A DNA stretch of 64,000 nt. It comes from Vibrio rumoiensis (GTDB taxonomy: Bacteria; Pseudomonadota; Gammaproteobacteria; Enterobacterales; Vibrionaceae). The stretch covers positions 2,170,001 to 2,234,000 of the forward strand of contig NZ_AP018685.1 of NCBI RefSeq assembly GCF_002218045.2, read 5' to 3'. Position numbers and translations under genes: made by a program. Below the pieces are notes generated by a model. It saw nothing but the letters and a program-made list of their open reading frames with translations. It was not told the origin of the DNA and made no database searches. Below are positions 53,410 to 61,810 of this stretch, in pieces. Positions within the stretch are counted from its first letter, which is position 1. Each line of letters opens with the position of its first letter.

Positions 53410-53946
53410 TCACTCCGCTTTCATATATTCAGAAAGGCGTTGGTATTCTTTATCAATACTTTGGCCAAATAGAGGGTCATTATCTTCATCCCCCCACAAA
53501 GCCTCAACTTGCTCCCAATCCTGCTGAGTAAAATGTCGCTTTAGAAGAGGTAGAATTTCTCGTTCTTCAAAATCAAGATGTTTTTTCTGTTGATGTATAA
53601 ACTCGCCTAGGTGTTCACGAAAAACATCATGGGGCACAACAGCATCTTGTAATACCATTTCCAACAGGCTAGCGAACTCTTGGGTAACCTCAGATAAACA
53701 TTGATGTTCATATGCTAAATTAGCAATACTCTGATTTTCGCCATAGTGTTCAAGAAAATAGTGATATATAAGATCTTCTTTTGGGTGGTGAGCCTGCTCT
53801 GAATGTCTATGTAAGTAAGTAACAATATCATTAATAATCAAATAATTAATTGATTTATCTTGCTTTAACAAATTGAGCTTCTGATCCAAAATGACCAACA
53901 ATCGCACCATGTAACTGTGCTCACGGCTTATAATATCTCCTAGCAT
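53410..53946 (-). CDS. Hemerythrin HHE-domain protein
   Basis: 178 aa, with AGGAGG upstream of the ATG. Hemerythrin-like four-helix bundle with the di-iron ligand pattern: REHSYMVRLL, HRHSEQAHHPKEDLIYHYFL, YEHQCLSEVTQEF and KKHLDFEEREILPLLKRH. Such cytoplasmic proteins sense or buffer oxygen, NO or iron; the role here is not specified by the context. Confidence 0.85.
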   Translation of the reverse strand: MLGDIISREHSYMVRLLVILDQKLNLLKQDKSINYLIINDIVTYLHRHSEQAHHPKEDLIYHYFLEHYGENQSIANLAYEHQCLSEVTQEFASLLEMVLQDAVVPHDVFREHLGEFIHQQKKHLDFEEREILPLLKRHFTQQDWEQVEALWGDEDNDPLFGQSIDKEYQRLSEYMKAE

Positions 53947-54064
53947 GGCTCCCTCCTATACAAGTTTAGATATTCCAATATAGGTAACATCCTTCCCTGC
54001 ACTATTGTCCATGGTCAAATATTACTCTATTAGTATAGTTCATCGTCTATTTCTGTGAACAAAC

Positions 54065-54760
54065 TCAAATCAATTCAAACTGTTCACTTTGATTAGAGCA
54101 AACTGAAGACCAATTGATCTTATCTTTACCTTGTTGAACTAAAAGGGAATTTGCTTGAGAAAAGTGCTGGCAACCAAAGAAGCCGCGGTGAGCGGAAAGC
54201 GGTGAAGGATGAGGGGATGTGAGAATGTGATGTTTAGCGGAATCAATAGAAGCGCCTTTCTTTTGTGCATGCGCACCCCACAGTAAAAACACTAATCCAG
54301 TATGCTTTCGATTGAGTTCTTCGATCACATGAGCGGTGAACGTTTCCCAACCTGATGTTGCATGAGAGTGAGCCTTTCCTTGCTCGACCGTCAATACGGT
54401 ATTCAATAGCAATACTCCTTGCTCAGCCCAAGACACCAGGTTGCCATGACTAGGAATAGAGAAACCATCAATATCTTGTGCCAATTCTTTATACATATTC
54501 GCTAACGATGGCGGTGTTTTAATCCCCGGTTGAACAGAAAAAGCCAAACCATGTGCTTGATTCGGTCCATGATAAGGGTCTTGTCCCAGTATCACGACTT
54601 TCACGTTATCAAATGGAGTGTGCTCAAATGCCGAAAAGATTAAATTATCATCTGGATATATGTTTTTATTTTGCGCTCGTTCATTCGCAACAAAGCTTTC
54701 AAGTTGCTTAAAGTAGCTTTGCTGTTTTTCACTTTTGATCAAATCAGTCCATGTTGACAT
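54065..54760 (-). CDS. ung: Uracil-DNA glycosylase
   Basis: 231 aa, removes uracil from DNA. Water-activating loop GQDPYHGPNQAHGLAFSV with the catalytic Asp, the LLNTVLTVE strand, LLWGAHAQKKG, and the DNA-intercalating loop HPSPLSAHRGFFGCQHF with the catalytic His. Length as in E. coli. Divergent from grcA. Confidence 0.97.
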   Translation of the reverse strand: MSTWTDLIKSEKQQSYFKQLESFVANERAQNKNIYPDDNLIFSAFEHTPFDNVKVVILGQDPYHGPNQAHGLAFSVQPGIKTPPSLANMYKELAQDIDGFSIPSHGNLVSWAEQGVLLLNTVLTVEQGKAHSHATSGWETFTAHVIEELNRKHTGLVFLLWGAHAQKKGASIDSAKHHILTSPHPSPLSAHRGFFGCQHFSQANSLLVQQGKDKINWSSVCSNQSEQFELI

Positions 54761-54985
54761 CTTTTAGCCTCTTTCCATTGATTCGGTTTATTGACTTATT
54801 GTATCGCGAGGGGGGATAGATTCGAACCAAAAGCACACAGTTATTTTCGTAGTAAATTAACGACAAATAAAGCCATAAAATTTTGTTGATGGATTAAAAT
54901 AACTTTATAAAGCCTTATTTCTTTTACTTTTGTTGATTTATAACAAGAAATCACACCAATAATGAAAACTAATTTTAATGTTTCA

Positions 54986-55029
54986 TTGATTTAAATCAAT
55001 ATTAATTATGTGGTTATTGAGTATATAAT
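54986..55029 (+). promoter_or_regulatory. FNR box and -10 of grcA
   Basis: TTGATTTAAATCAA (54986-54999) is a perfect FNR consensus. A TATATAAT stretch at 55022-55029 follows; with TATATA as -10 the box centre falls about 41-42 bp before the start point, the class II activation position. Rest of the 335-bp ung-grcA gap is AT-rich and otherwise blank. Confidence 0.85.
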
Positions 55030-55095
55030 GGCGCCATCGACTCGTTCGAAAACAACACCATATTAAATTCCACTCAGGTGGCAAAGGAGATAGAC

Positions 55096-55473
55096 ATGAT
55101 CCAAGGTATCCAAATTACTAAAGCAGCAAACGATGACTTACTTAACTCTATCTGGTTACTAGACAGCGAAAAAAATGAAGCACGTTGTGTTGCTGCAGAA
55201 GCCGGTTTTGAAGCGGATCAAGTTGTTGCTGCTGATTCTCTAGGTGACATCGAGTACCGTGAAGTAAAAATCGAAACTGCACCTCGCATTGAAGGTGGTC
55301 AACACCTAAACGTAAACGTTCTTTCTCGTGAAACACTAGAAGATGCTGTTGCGCACCCAGAAAACTACCCACAGCTAACTATCCGTGTTTCTGGCTACGC
55401 AGTACGTTTTAACTCACTAACGGCAGAGCAACAACGCGACGTTATCGCTCGTACATTTACAGAGTCTATGTAA
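55096..55473 (+). CDS. grcA: Autonomous glycyl radical cofactor GrcA
   Basis: Replaces the oxygen-damaged C-terminal radical domain of pyruvate formate-lyase. 125 aa from the ATG at 55096 (AAGGAG 6 nt upstream). Radical Gly lies in TIRVSGYAVRFNSLT, and the end QQRDVIARTFTESM matches the family. The upstream perfect FNR box fits its known anaerobic induction. Confidence 0.97.
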   Translation: MIQGIQITKAANDDLLNSIWLLDSEKNEARCVAAEAGFEADQVVAADSLGDIEYREVKIETAPRIEGGQHLNVNVLSRETLEDAVAHPENYPQLTIRVSGYAVRFNSLTAEQQRDVIARTFTESM

Positions 55474-55523
55474 TAACGATTTTCGGGTTTACGTTTCTCG
55501 TAACTCGAAATTCATATAAATAA

Positions 55524-55567
55524 AAAAGCTCAAAAGAATTTAACCTCTTTTGAGCTTTTCTTTTTCG
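55524..55567 (+). terminator. grcA terminator (bidirectional)
   Basis: 14-bp stem AAAAGCTCAAAAGA (55524-55537) / TCTTTTGAGCTTTT (55546-55559), followed by CTTTTT; convergent thrC ends 30 bp away. Confidence 0.9.
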
Positions 55568-55590
55568 AGTAACGAGCTTTCGAGCTACGG

Positions 55591-56880
55591 TTAACCCTGA
55601 ACTCTTCTCAACACGTCTTTCAGCAAATCAAAATCTGCGGCAAGATCTTCAGAAAGCAGCTCCATCGCACCGTGTTTTGCTAGTGGTCCCGGAACGTCAA
55701 TATCAGTATCCAGTATCTCATCGACCACTTCTTTAAACTTAGCCGGATGTGCGGTACATAAGAATAAACCCGTTTCACCCTCTTGAAGCTGCTGAGTCAG
55801 CACTCGATAAGCAATGGCTCCATGAGGTTCGCACAAATAGCCAAGGCCATTCAGCTCAACCACGGATTCCGCGCTTTGCTCATCCGTCACCATACCTTTA
55901 CCCAACGTATCTAAGCCCCAGCCTTTAATACGGCATAGTTCTTCAATGCGCGGCCAGTTATTCGGTTGACTTACGTCCATGGCATTTGACGTGGTCGCAA
56001 TCGTTGGTTTCGGATCCCATTTACCCGTTTCTAAATAACGAGGCACAGTATCATTGGCATTGGTTGCGGCAATAAAGCGTTTTATCGGAAGACCCAATGC
56101 TTTCGCTAATAAACCAGCGGTTAAGTTGCCGAAGTTACCACTTGGTACTGAAATAACTAAATTATCGCGTTCCGATTTGCTCATTTGAGCCGCAGCTTCG
56201 AAGTAATAGCAAATTTGTGCCATTAAGCGGCTGATATTGATTGAATTAGCCGAGTTTAAACCAATCTCTTCACGTAACGCTTGATCATCAAAAGCTTGTT
56301 TCACTAATGATTGGCAGGCATCAAAATCACCATCAATCGCTACGGTATGAATGTTGCCACCTAGGGTACAAAATAGTTTTTCTTGTAATGGGCTGATCTT
56401 TCCTTTTGGATACAAGATCACCACATTGATATTTTCCATGCCATAGAATGCATGAGCAACGGCTGCGCCAGTGTCACCAGATGTTGCGGTTAATATAGTA
56501 ATCTTTTGGCCTTTATCAGCAGTGACCGCAGCCAAAGATTGCGCCATAAAACGGCCACCGAAATCTTTAAAAGCCAGTGTTGGACCATGGAAAAGCTCTA
56601 ATGCGTAAACACCGTCCTTGACTGGTTTAATCGGTGCTGGAAATTGAAACGCCTCCGACACTAATTGATTTACCTGATCAGAACTTAATTCATCGCCAAT
56701 TAGCGCAGATAAAATTTTGCTACTACGGCTGATAAAATCTTCCGCTAATAGTGACTCAATATCATCAAACTTAGGTAACTCCGATGGGAAAAACAACCCT
56801 TGATTACGGCCTAAACCTTGACGTACAGCTTGGCCAAAAGAGACCTGTTCTTCATTTTCTTTTATATTATACAGCTTCAT
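55591..56880 (-). CDS. thrC: Threonine synthase
   Basis: PLP enzyme converting O-phosphohomoserine to threonine. 429 aa. PLP Lys in FHGPTLAFKDFGGRFMAQSL, the phosphate-binding run TATSGDTGAAVAHAFYG, and SVPSGNFGNLTAGLLAKALG. Last gene of the thr operon; its ATG overlaps the thrB stop by 4 nt. Confidence 0.97.
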   Translation of the reverse strand: MKLYNIKENEEQVSFGQAVRQGLGRNQGLFFPSELPKFDDIESLLAEDFISRSSKILSALIGDELSSDQVNQLVSEAFQFPAPIKPVKDGVYALELFHGPTLAFKDFGGRFMAQSLAAVTADKGQKITILTATSGDTGAAVAHAFYGMENINVVILYPKGKISPLQEKLFCTLGGNIHTVAIDGDFDACQSLVKQAFDDQALREEIGLNSANSINISRLMAQICYYFEAAAQMSKSERDNLVISVPSGNFGNLTAGLLAKALGLPIKRFIAATNANDTVPRYLETGKWDPKPTIATTSNAMDVSQPNNWPRIEELCRIKGWGLDTLGKGMVTDEQSAESVVELNGLGYLCEPHGAIAYRVLTQQLQEGETGLFLCTAHPAKFKEVVDEILDTDIDVPGPLAKHGAMELLSEDLAADFDLLKDVLRRVQG

Positions 56881-57851
56881 AACTCACTTCCCGTTACTCT
56901 CGAACCTTCCTTGTCTAAACGACAAATATGCACGAAACCTTCTTCATTTTGTATGTAATTTTCATTTAACCAATGTGCGACTCGCTCTGCCACATCTTTC
57001 TTACTACAAATAGTAAACAACGTTGGGCCGGAACCTGAAATACCACAAGCTAACGCCCCTGCAGACATTGCGTATTGACGCGCATCCGCAAAACCAGGCA
57101 ACAACTTAGCTCGATAAGGTTCTGCGATCACATCTTTAATCAGTTTGGCTGCTAGCTCTGGTTGCCCAGAATGACACGCATGAATAAAACCACCGAGGTG
57201 ACGACCATGGGCAATAATGTCTTGGCGACGGTATTGAGAAGGCAGAATTGCTCGCGCTTCTGCCGTCGACACTTTAATGCCAGGATACGCCATCACCCAA
57301 TACCAATCATCAAAACAAGGCACCTCTTGGCTAATAATACCAAGTTCCTCTAGCATTAACTGCAAGCCGCCAAGATAACAAGGCGCCACATTATCATAAT
57401 GAATACCGCCTGAAATCTGCCCTTCCATTTCCCCCATTAACGCCAATAATTCCATTTCATTTAATGGTTGCTGATGAAAACGGTTGAGCGCATCTAATGC
57501 TGCCACGATAGAACAAGCGCTAGAACCTAAACCTGAACCAATAGGCATATTTTTTTCTAGAGTCATTTCAAGTGGTAATAAAGGAATACCTTTCTTTTCC
57601 AATTCACGGGCAAACACCTGCCAGCAGTGGTAGACAATATTCTCTTTTGGATCACTTGGAAGCTTCGCAACAAAGCTTCCAGCTGTTTTCAAATCAAATG
57701 GAGTCTCAGATGAAGCGACCAATACTCGATCGCCAAGTAAAGTGCCATCAATCGGTGATACAGCAGCGCCTAATACATCAAAGCCTACGCTAACATTACC
57801 AATAGACGCTGGAGCATACACTGCGACACTTTGAGGTTGAGATATAGACAT
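56877..57851 (-). CDS. thrB: Homoserine kinase
   Basis: GHMP kinase, 324 aa from the ATG at 57851 (MSISQPQSVAVYAPASIGNV), which starts 2 nt after the thrA stop; the frame open to 57872 would overlap thrA. ATP loop MPIGSGLGSSACSIVAALDA and C-terminal GISGSGPTLFTI. Middle gene of thrABC. Confidence 0.96.
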   Translation of the reverse strand: MSISQPQSVAVYAPASIGNVSVGFDVLGAAVSPIDGTLLGDRVLVASSETPFDLKTAGSFVAKLPSDPKENIVYHCWQVFARELEKKGIPLLPLEMTLEKNMPIGSGLGSSACSIVAALDALNRFHQQPLNEMELLALMGEMEGQISGGIHYDNVAPCYLGGLQLMLEELGIISQEVPCFDDWYWVMAYPGIKVSTAEARAILPSQYRRQDIIAHGRHLGGFIHACHSGQPELAAKLIKDVIAEPYRAKLLPGFADARQYAMSAGALACGISGSGPTLFTICSKKDVAERVAHWLNENYIQNEEGFVHICRLDKEGSRVTGSEL

Positions 57852-57853
57852 AA

Positions 57854-60313
57854 TTAAACTCCTAATTTCCAACCTAAAGTACGCATCACATCAGAGAATA
57901 CCCCTGCGGCGGTCACTTGAGTACCCGCACCGTAACCACGTAAAACCAGTGGAATCGGTTGATAGTAGCGACTATAGAAGGCTAGCGCATTCTCACCATC
58001 TTTAATCTTGTACATTGGATCATTTTCATCCACTGCAACCATTTTTACTTTACATTGGCCATTATCAATCGTACCAACATAACGCAATACTTTACCTTCT
58101 TGAGCCGCCTTCGCCGATAGCTCAGCAAAGTAAGCATCCGCTTGTGGAAGGCGTTCCATAAACTCAGCCACACTACCGGAATCATCAAAGCCCGGTGGCA
58201 ACGCTTGCTCAACGATCACATCTTCAAGCTCAAGCTCCATACCGGCTTCACGAGCCAGGATCAATAATTTACGAGCAACATCCATACCGGATAAGTCATC
58301 ACGAGGATCGGGCTCAGTAAAACCATTATCATTGGCGATATTAGTGGCTTGGCTTAAGGTCATACCTTCATCCAACTTACCGAAAATATAAGAAAGTGAA
58401 CCTGATAAAATTCCGTTAAACTTCTCAAGTTCATCGCCTGCTGAAATCAAATTTTGCAAGTTTTCAATAACGGGCAAACCTGCACCCACCGTTGTTTCAT
58501 ACATCAGCTTACGACGTGTACTTCTCGCTGTTTCACGTAATTGATGGTAGTAGCTCATACTCGCAGTATTCGCTTTCTTATTAGGGGTCACGACATGGAA
58601 GCCGGCCGCTAAGAAATCGATGTATTGATTCGCAATCACATCACTCGAAGTACAATCGACTAATACTGGGTTAATGATATGGTTGCGCTGAACCAAAGCA
58701 ATCATACGAGCAAGGCTAAATTCCTCACTCGCGTGAGCGATACGATCGCGCCAGTTATCTAGAGGCAAACCATCACTATCAAGTAATAGACCTTTCGAGT
58801 TGGCCAGACCGCATACTCGGATCACTATGCCTTTTTCCGCCAATTTAGCTTGTTGACGTTGGAATTGGTCCACCAACTCTCCGCCAACCCCTCCCACACC
58901 AACGACGAACACATCGAGGAAATGCTTAGAGTTAAATAGGTTCTCATGACAAGCTTTGATTGCTACTGAAATTTTATCTTCAGGGATCACAGCAGAGATC
59001 GCGCGTTCGGAAGACCCTTGAGCAATCGCGACCACATTCACATTCACCTCAGCCAAAGAGGCAAAAAATTGCGAAGCAACACCACGTGCGGTACGCATTT
59101 TGTCACCAACTAAGGTTACAATCGCCACATCGTCGCTAAACTCAATCGGATCAAGCAGGCTATCTTTCAGCTCTAATTCAAAAGCCTCTTGTAATGCTTG
59201 TTCCGCTTTATCTTTATCTTGTGCCTCGATACAAAAGCTAATGCTGTATTCGGATGACGATTGAGTAATCAAAACAATAGACACTCCGGAAGTCGACATA
59301 GCGCCAAATACTCGGCTCGCCATACCAACCATGCCTTTCATTCCTGGACCAGACACATTCACCATGGTTAAGTGACTTAACGTAGTGATGCCTTTAATGG
59401 CAAGGTTATCTTCACCTGTATCTTGACCAATTAATGTCCCTGCACCTTGAGGATTAAAGCTATTTTTAATTAGACAAGGAATTTGGAATTGGGCAATTGG
59501 GGCGATGGTTTTAGGATGAAGAACCGAAGCGCCAAAATAAGATAGTTCCATTGCTTCTTGGTAGCTAAGAGATTTGAGTAACCGTGCATCTTCCACTAAA
59601 CGAGGGTCACAATTATAAACCCCATCGACATCAGTCCATATTTCACAGCAATCCGCGCGCAAACACGCGGCAAGTACCGCCGCCGAGTAGTCAGAACCAT
59701 TGCGGCCTAACGTTACCAGTTCACCTTTAGCATTACCTGCGGTAAAGCCCGGCATGATATTAATATGCCCTTGTGGTAATGGCTTACGTTGAAAGTTTCC
59801 TGTCGAAATATCTACGTCGACCATCGCTTCTAAATAATCGCCTTTCGCAAATAGATACTCAACTGGATCAATTAAACTCGCTAATTTGCCTTTGGCTTCA
59901 ATGACCGCCTTCATCAACTGGATAGAAATACGCTCGCCTTTACTAATAATACGAGCATTGACATGATCGGGACACATTCCCAATAGCGCCATACCATGTA
60001 CATATTGGCGTAGTTGTGTGATTGACGTTTTAACTTGAGTATCAAACGCTAAATACTCCAATCTTTCTACTTGCTGTTTGATTTGTTCAAAAAGGTCATA
60101 AAATGATTGCTCTAACTCATTAATGAGTAATTCAGCTTCGCCATTTTTTAATGTGTGTTCAATAACTGCCACTAACTTATTGGTGGTTTTCCCTGGTGCA
60201 GAAAGCACTACCGCCACATCTTCTTGTTGTGCATTATTAATAATGATATCAGCTGCCCTTAAAAACCGGTCAGCATCGGCCAGTGAAGACCCTCCAAATT
60301 TAAGTACTCGCAT
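57854..60313 (-). CDS. thrA: Bifunctional aspartokinase I / homoserine dehydrogenase I
   Basis: First and third steps of threonine synthesis in one 819-aa protein. ATG at 60313 with GGAGG upstream (MRVLKFGGSSLADADRFL); a longer frame adds four residues. Aspartokinase with KFGGSS and FTAGNAKGELVTLGRNGSDY; two ACT regulatory domains (about 310-460, including VTLVGDKMRTARGVASQFF); homoserine dehydrogenase with VVGVGGVGGELVDQF and the catalytic region GILSGSLSYIFGKLDEG. Threonine feedback inhibition is expected for this architecture (known). Confidence 0.97.
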   Translation of the reverse strand: MRVLKFGGSSLADADRFLRAADIIINNAQQEDVAVVLSAPGKTTNKLVAVIEHTLKNGEAELLINELEQSFYDLFEQIKQQVERLEYLAFDTQVKTSITQLRQYVHGMALLGMCPDHVNARIISKGERISIQLMKAVIEAKGKLASLIDPVEYLFAKGDYLEAMVDVDISTGNFQRKPLPQGHINIMPGFTAGNAKGELVTLGRNGSDYSAAVLAACLRADCCEIWTDVDGVYNCDPRLVEDARLLKSLSYQEAMELSYFGASVLHPKTIAPIAQFQIPCLIKNSFNPQGAGTLIGQDTGEDNLAIKGITTLSHLTMVNVSGPGMKGMVGMASRVFGAMSTSGVSIVLITQSSSEYSISFCIEAQDKDKAEQALQEAFELELKDSLLDPIEFSDDVAIVTLVGDKMRTARGVASQFFASLAEVNVNVVAIAQGSSERAISAVIPEDKISVAIKACHENLFNSKHFLDVFVVGVGGVGGELVDQFQRQQAKLAEKGIVIRVCGLANSKGLLLDSDGLPLDNWRDRIAHASEEFSLARMIALVQRNHIINPVLVDCTSSDVIANQYIDFLAAGFHVVTPNKKANTASMSYYHQLRETARSTRRKLMYETTVGAGLPVIENLQNLISAGDELEKFNGILSGSLSYIFGKLDEGMTLSQATNIANDNGFTEPDPRDDLSGMDVARKLLILAREAGMELELEDVIVEQALPPGFDDSGSVAEFMERLPQADAYFAELSAKAAQEGKVLRYVGTIDNGQCKVKMVAVDENDPMYKIKDGENALAFYSRYYQPIPLVLRGYGAGTQVTAAGVFSDVMRTLGWKLGV

Positions 60314-60345
60314 CCCTTCCTCCAAATCTCACTTTTAAATTTGCA

Positions 60346-60386
60346 TAAAAAAAGGCCTGTATCTGGTGGGATACAGGCCTTTTTTT
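60346..60386 (-). terminator. thr operon attenuator
   Basis: Perfect 10-bp stem AGGCCTGTAT (60353-60362) / ATACAGGCCT (60371-60380) with A7/T7 flanks, between the thrL stop and the thrA ribosome site. This is the transcription terminator that charged-tRNA supply would control. Confidence 0.93.
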
Positions 60387-60398
60387 GAAAACTTTCGC

Positions 60399-60473
60399 TT
60401 ACCAGCCTGCCCCAACATTAATGGTGTCGGTCATAATTGAGGTCATAATAGTGGTGCTGGTTAAAAACGTCAT
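60399..60473 (-). CDS. thrL: thr operon leader peptide
   Basis: 24 codons: MTFLTSTTIMTSIMTDTINV then GAGW. Seven Thr and four Ile codons, the amino acids that control the E. coli thr attenuator (known), and an end NVGAGW like the E. coli GNGAG. It precedes the attenuator hairpin by 12 nt. Weak ribosome site (AAGAAAG). Confidence 0.9.
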   Translation of the reverse strand: MTFLTSTTIMTSIMTDTINVGAGW

Positions 60474-61034
60474 AGTGTCTTTCTTATTGGTTATCAACTA
60501 TCTCTACATTTACCGACTAAAAGACAAAGAGTCAACGAAAAATTATTTTTAATCGAACTTAAGAGCAATATACAGACAATAAAAATAAAATAATTATCTA
60601 CTCAATACTATCAGGCAAACTTATCACTCCATAAAAGCATCGTCATTCCATATAAACATTCAATCTAAAAGCTATCTACGCTATATCTCCTTTAAATTAG
60701 AATTCAGCTCAAGCTTCAATGAAATATGCATAAACCGTCAACGTATTTGACAACGCAATACATGAATTTAACATTTCTCTTTCAAACTGATTGATGCAAA
60801 TCAACAAACAGAGCATTAGGTTATATTCACTTATTGTTAGCAAGCTGTTAAGACTGTAGACTCATAAACATAGTCGACAATCCGGTAGCTATTCTCTTTT
60901 ATAGATATTGTTAAGCTCCGTTTGTAACCAAATTTTATTGCTAGCCATCATCATGATGTAAATAAAGTTGCTAGCAAAATGTTATTTTTATCTAGAATTA
61001 ATAAACCATTTAAAGTCATGATTTAGGTACTCCT
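60474..61034. other. thr-arcA intergenic region
   Basis: 560 bp with no gene, very AT-rich. It must hold the minus-strand thr promoter (60,480-60,600) and the arcA promoter with its FNR box, plus a long arcA leader of up to about 200 nt. No other structure was recognised. Confidence 0.6.
60791..60827 (+). promoter_or_regulatory. FNR box upstream of arcA
   Basis: TTGATGCAAATCAA (60791-60804) is a perfect FNR consensus, about 230 bp before arcA. TATATT at 60822-60827 is a plausible -10. In E. coli arcA is activated by FNR (known). Confidence 0.78.
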
Positions 61035-61751
61035 ATGCATACCCCACAAATTCTTATCGTTGAAGATGAACAAGTCACACGCAATACGCTGAAGACTATT
61101 TTTGAAGCAGAAGGATATACTGTTTTTGAAGCCATTGATGGCGATAACATGCACCAAATTTTGGCGGAAAACCCAATTAACTTGGTGATAATGGATATCA
61201 ACTTACCAGGTAAAAACGGCTTATTGCTGGCTCGTGAGCTTAGAGAACAAGCTAACGTTGCACTTATGTTTTTGACTGGTCGAGACAATGAAGTGGATAA
61301 AATTTTAGGGCTAGAAATTGGTGCTGATGATTACATCACTAAACCATTCAACCCTCGTGAGTTGACAATCCGTGCTCGCAACCTACTTCAACGCTCTATG
61401 CACAACGGCGACGCACAAGAAGAAAAACGTACCGTTGAGAAGTATGAATTCAATAGCTGGGTACTTGATATTAATAGCCGTTCACTCGTTAATCCTATGG
61501 GTGAAAGCTATAAGCTACCTCGTTCTGAATTCCGCGCATTACTGCATTTCTGTGAAAATCCAGGAAAAATTCAAACTCGTGCCGATCTATTGAAGAAAAT
61601 GACTGGTCGTGAATTGAAACCACATGATCGTACTGTTGATGTAACGATCCGCCGAATTCGTAAACACTTTGAATCGTTTGCCGATACACCAGAAATCATC
61701 GCCACTATCCATGGCGAAGGTTACCGTTTTTGTGGTGATCTAAGCGAGTAA
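61035..61751 (+). CDS. arcA: Aerobic respiration control response regulator ArcA
   Basis: 238-aa OmpR-family regulator repressing aerobic metabolism when ArcB phosphorylates it. Acidic pocket VEDEQ, phospho-acceptor Asp54 in LVIMDINLPGKNG, Lys in ITKPFNPREL, winged helix with LPRSEFRALLHF, DVTIRRIRKHFE and IATIHGEGYRF. It faces arcB tail to tail here, whereas in E. coli the two are unlinked. Confidence 0.98.
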   Translation: MHTPQILIVEDEQVTRNTLKTIFEAEGYTVFEAIDGDNMHQILAENPINLVIMDINLPGKNGLLLARELREQANVALMFLTGRDNEVDKILGLEIGADDYITKPFNPRELTIRARNLLQRSMHNGDAQEEKRTVEKYEFNSWVLDINSRSLVNPMGESYKLPRSEFRALLHFCENPGKIQTRADLLKKMTGRELKPHDRTVDVTIRRIRKHFESFADTPEIIATIHGEGYRFCGDLSE

Positions 61752-61778
61752 GATGACTCGTACTTGCATGATTGACAG

Positions 61779-61810
61779 AAAGGCCTCGTGTATTACGAGG
61801 CCTTTTTTAT
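61779..61810 (+). terminator. Shared arcA/arcB terminator
   Basis: 11-bp stem AAAGGCCTCGT (61779-61789) / ACGAGGCCTTT (61795-61805), 5-nt loop, T-run on plus. Lies between two convergent stops only 58 bp apart. Confidence 0.9.

Noticed and set aside
61016..61288. 90-codon minus-strand frame antisense to arcA
   Set aside because: Shadow of arcA; no independent support.
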